The translations under genes were made by a program, and so were the position numbers. From assembly GCA_015233895.1 (NCBI GenBank), contig JADFXG010000003.1, positions 153,719 to 217,718 of the forward strand: 64,000 nt of DNA, in the 5' to 3' direction. How positions within the stretch are numbered: position 1 is the stretch's first letter; each line of letters opens with the position of its first letter. The notes under the pieces were generated by a model that was given only the letters and a program-made list of their open reading frames with translations, was not told the DNA's origin and ran no database searches. Shown here piece by piece: positions 61,982-64,000 of this stretch. The stretch is from Nitrospirota bacterium. Lineage in GTDB: Bacteria; Nitrospirota; Thermodesulfovibrionia; Thermodesulfovibrionales; Magnetobacteriaceae.

Positions 61982-63169
61982 TTAAAATCCGGCAGCAGCC
62001 TTGTCATTTATTACAGTCCTTACGATATCCGGAATAGATGTTAACGCCTTTTTTTGCGCATAATATTTTAAAATGGCACTCTTTAGAAGTTCTTTATTTT
62101 CTATAAATACGGCATTGGGGTCGGCAAGTTTTTTATCAACAAGCGGATTATACACAATGGCTAACTTTCCATACCCTGCGGCAAATCCCAGTGTGGTAAG
62201 GTATGCAGGGGATATTATCACATCTGAAAGCATAAGCAAAGAGCCCTTAGAGTCTGGCTCCATTAAGAAAACCCTGCCCTTTAGTTTTTTTATTTTTGGC
62301 ATAAAGTAGCTGTTTATGACGTCATCCTCGGTAAGTTCTCTTATAACAAATTTTCGTTTAAGAAAAAACACCGTTTTAGGTATATCAAGCTCATTGAGAA
62401 CATCCAACGCTTCTGAGACACAAAATCTTAGCCGTGGATGGTTTATAAGCATAATAGAGAGCTCCTGCTTGGGGATATGTAAGCCGGGATTAAGCAAAGA
62501 ATCCAGATACTTATCCTCAATGGTGCTGAAAAAATATCCCTCATGGCCGTAAGTAACCACAAATGCCTTGTTTAGGTCAAAAGCAAACTCTTTGAGCATC
62601 TCTTTTTCCCAGTCATGCTTTAAAATTATATAATCCATTGCACAGTAGTATATGGGAGGGGTCTGAACCACAGGATACAGTTGAATACCGATTAATGGGA
62701 TTTTATTTTCCTTGGCGTAGAAGCATATAGTGGAGTAGAATATGTCAGCGTCGGGCAGGGGTGGAATCTCGTTAGAGGGAATGGGGAAAATGACGGCATC
62801 GTAAGTGGAGAAATCTGTCTCAGGATATGTAAAGTTAGCAATATGGCCGCGAAAATCATCAAAAGCTGTAAGCTTATAGAATTTAAGGTCGGTCTCTGGC
62901 AGGTAAATATCGTAAGTTAACTTAATAAACGTATTAACCAGCGACGTAATGTGGTGGTAGTGCGTGGGCTCAGACTCAATGCGAACTGTTCTTACCTCTT
63001 TCATTTCCTTAAAAAGCCCGTTAGAAAACTCAGCTACGGACTCGCTGTATGTCATAACGTCAACTGATATGCCCTCAAGAGCGAGAGATTTGGCAATGTG
63101 TAAAAGCCTGCCGCTTGTGGCCTGTAGTTCGGTCTCCCCTACTGGTAACAGCACTTTAGGAGCAGCCAT
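61982..63169 (-). CDS. GT-B-like protein near flagellar genes, probable glycosyltransferase
   Basis: The 395-residue protein has a Rossmann-type N-terminus (KVLLPVGETELQATSGRLLHIAKSLA) and later a region with SDVIISPAYLTTLGFAAGYGKLAIVY (about 318-344), a pattern like the acceptor- and donor-binding halves of GT-B enzymes. No family can be named. It follows a helical protein gene by two bases and is upstream of the flaG promoter on the same strand, so it might be part of a flagellin-glycosylation block together with the pse genes. Confidence 0.65.
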   Translation of the reverse strand: MAAPKVLLPVGETELQATSGRLLHIAKSLALEGISVDVMTYSESVAEFSNGLFKEMKEVRTVRIESEPTHYHHITSLVNTFIKLTYDIYLPETDLKFYKLTAFDDFRGHIANFTYPETDFSTYDAVIFPIPSNEIPPLPDADIFYSTICFYAKENKIPLIGIQLYPVVQTPPIYYCAMDYIILKHDWEKEMLKEFAFDLNKAFVVTYGHEGYFFSTIEDKYLDSLLNPGLHIPKQELSIMLINHPRLRFCVSEALDVLNELDIPKTVFFLKRKFVIRELTEDDVINSYFMPKIKKLKGRVFLMEPDSKGSLLMLSDVIISPAYLTTLGFAAGYGKLAIVYNPLVDKKLADPNAVFIENKELLKSAILKYYAQKKALTSIPDIVRTVINDKAAAGF

Positions 63170-63171
63170 GA

Positions 63172-63735
63172 TTAGTTGCTTTTAAAATCCATTGCACGCA
63201 TGATGTCATAAGCTTTAGAGACGTTTTCGCCGGTAGAGAACTCCTTGACCTTTTCTATAGTGTTGTTGAGCACGTTTAAGATCATGGCATGGTTTTGGGT
63301 GTTATTGTAGGCAAGGGGCAGATAGACGGTAAACACTTCATTGATAGCATCAGTGTTGACAAAATCATAGCCATAAGCGTCCCTGTCCGGTAAATCTATG
63401 GAAATCAGATAGGCTATAATGGAGCTAAGCATATCGCCATATCTGTGCTGGAGCTTGGCAAGAAAGATATCGAGAAAGAGGAAATCGGCATAGAACTTCT
63501 TAGTCTTAATGCCCTCTTTAATATAGTAGTAGGCAATTCTCTCATCGGTGTCTTCTATGGCAAATCTGGCGCAGAAAAACAGGATTTTTAAATACGCGAG
63601 ATTCTCGGGCAGCTTTTCATCCTCCGGCACCTGCGACAGTGCCCGCTTCATGGTGGAGACGGCGTCTTTCCTCTGGTCATTTTTTAAATACGACAGGGCT
63701 GTCTCCAGATTTGCCTCGTAACTTTTCTGCACCAT
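63172..63735 (-). CDS. TPR-like all-helical protein
   Basis: The 187-residue product is predicted all-helical, with repeated helix pairs (ANLETALSYLKNDQRKDAVSTM, then ALSQVP...LAYLKILFF) reminiscent of TPR repeats. I do not recognise a family. An AAGGAG site is about ten bases before the ATG. The gene is two bases upstream of the GT-B-like gene, so the two may act together. Function unknown. Confidence 0.62.
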   Translation of the reverse strand: MVQKSYEANLETALSYLKNDQRKDAVSTMKRALSQVPEDEKLPENLAYLKILFFCARFAIEDTDERIAYYYIKEGIKTKKFYADFLFLDIFLAKLQHRYGDMLSSIIAYLISIDLPDRDAYGYDFVNTDAINEVFTVYLPLAYNNTQNHAMILNVLNNTIEKVKEFSTGENVSKAYDIMRAMDFKSN

Positions 63736-63866
63736 CTATTTCACACTCCTTCTATTGACATAGCACACAATCATTCAAATTTTCATTTAAAGCAGTTCTC
63801 TCACCTTAATTTATTATACCAGTAATCATACCATATTTAAAAGTATTGGAGTTTCTAATGAACTAA

Positions 63867-64000
63867 TACCAAGTAGAGACCGTTGCAAAAATATTATAAC
63901 ACCAAAGTTGAGTTCAAAAATATAACAAAATGTTATAGAAAAAGGATGAGATTGCCACACCCCCTGCGGGGGTTCGCAATGACGGCGTGGGCTGTGCGTG
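63867..64000. repeat. TACCRAG-family repeat, truncated by the window end
   Basis: The left end TACCAAGTAG matches the 59145-59266 element, and 63948-63991 is identical to 51099-51142 (44 bases). The intervening sequence has AAGTTGAGTTCAAAAATATAAC, similar to 23901-23921. The right end is outside the window. Confidence 0.72.

Noticed and set aside
1..64000. CRISPR array, tRNA, rRNA or magnetosome genes
   Set aside because: None seen. Short tandem ATCTGCG units are not spaced as a CRISPR, and no cloverleaf was noticed in the gaps.

Overview
The window is about 41-43% GC by eye and almost wholly coding. It reads as chromosome of a motile, Gram-negative bacterium: it has Lpt lipopolysaccharide transport, heptosyltransferase, TonB receptor, flagellar and multihaem cytochrome c genes. 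Several features fit an anaerobic or microaerophilic Nitrospirota-type organism (the broad group that includes Thermodesulfovibrio and the magnetotactic Magnetobacterium relatives): a DsrE/F/H-like sulfur-relay trio, a five-haem cytochrome, a HemX-type CcsA protein beside hemA, FHA/WD40 Ser/Thr kinases and a pseudaminic-type flagellar glycosylation block. That assignment is inference; there are no rRNA, tRNA or magnetosome genes here to fix it. No gene-free stretch exceeds about 300 bases.

Layout. 1-5.3 kb: surface-glycan block (GT2 transferase, two methyltransferases, epimerase, two membrane proteins). 5.5-8.8 kb: cobyrinate diamide synthase fused to a helical-repeat domain, then murA. 8.8-15.7 kb (minus): signalling block with a 1536-residue kinase/WD40/transmembrane protein, a lipoprotein, an FHA-zinc-kinase and a small membrane protein. 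15.8-23.8 kb: DsbC-like protein with a CXXCH motif, a GT21/PHP/GH1 set, a GT39-type transferase, a PP-loop thiolase-like enzyme and an AEC permease. 23.9-27 kb (minus): hemA, hemX-like and MobB-like genes with an Rpn-nuclease remnant. 27.2-31.9 kb: lptC-lptA-lptB-rpoN-hpf-rapZ, tightly coupled. 31.9-36.9 kb: TonB receptor, heptosyltransferase, five-haem cytochrome and the sulfur-relay trio, whose last gene encodes only 55 residues. 37.2-40.1 kb (minus): Fe-S/SCP2 protein under a promoter with two palindromic operators, a methyltransferase and xthA. 40.2-51.4 kb: 980-residue multidomain glycosyltransferase, cheW, SGNH hydrolase, endonuclease V, hicAB, SWIM/SNF2 helicase, and an AAA ATPase whose partner gene is broken by a small mobile repeat. 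51.4-64 kb (minus): pseB, pseC and a cytidylyltransferase/PseG-like fusion, a second FHA-kinase, motAB, a PilZ protein, fliS, fliD, flaG with a sigma-28 promoter, and two probable flagellar-glycosylation genes.

How the parts fit. The 51-64 kb block combines the motor (MotA/B), a c-di-GMP brake candidate (PilZ), filament cap and export chaperone (FliD, FliS) and the nucleotide-sugar enzymes that would supply a pseudaminic-type sugar for flagellin. The rpoN operon joins outer-membrane LPS transport with sigma-54 and ribosome hibernation. A family of short repeats with TACCRAG termini is scattered through the window (23.9, 51.1, 59.1 and 63.9 kb); one copy can be excised in silico to restore a reading frame. 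Several genes lack a Shine-Dalgarno and have a -10 hexamer placed so that transcription would begin at or near the start codon, suggesting leaderless mRNAs.
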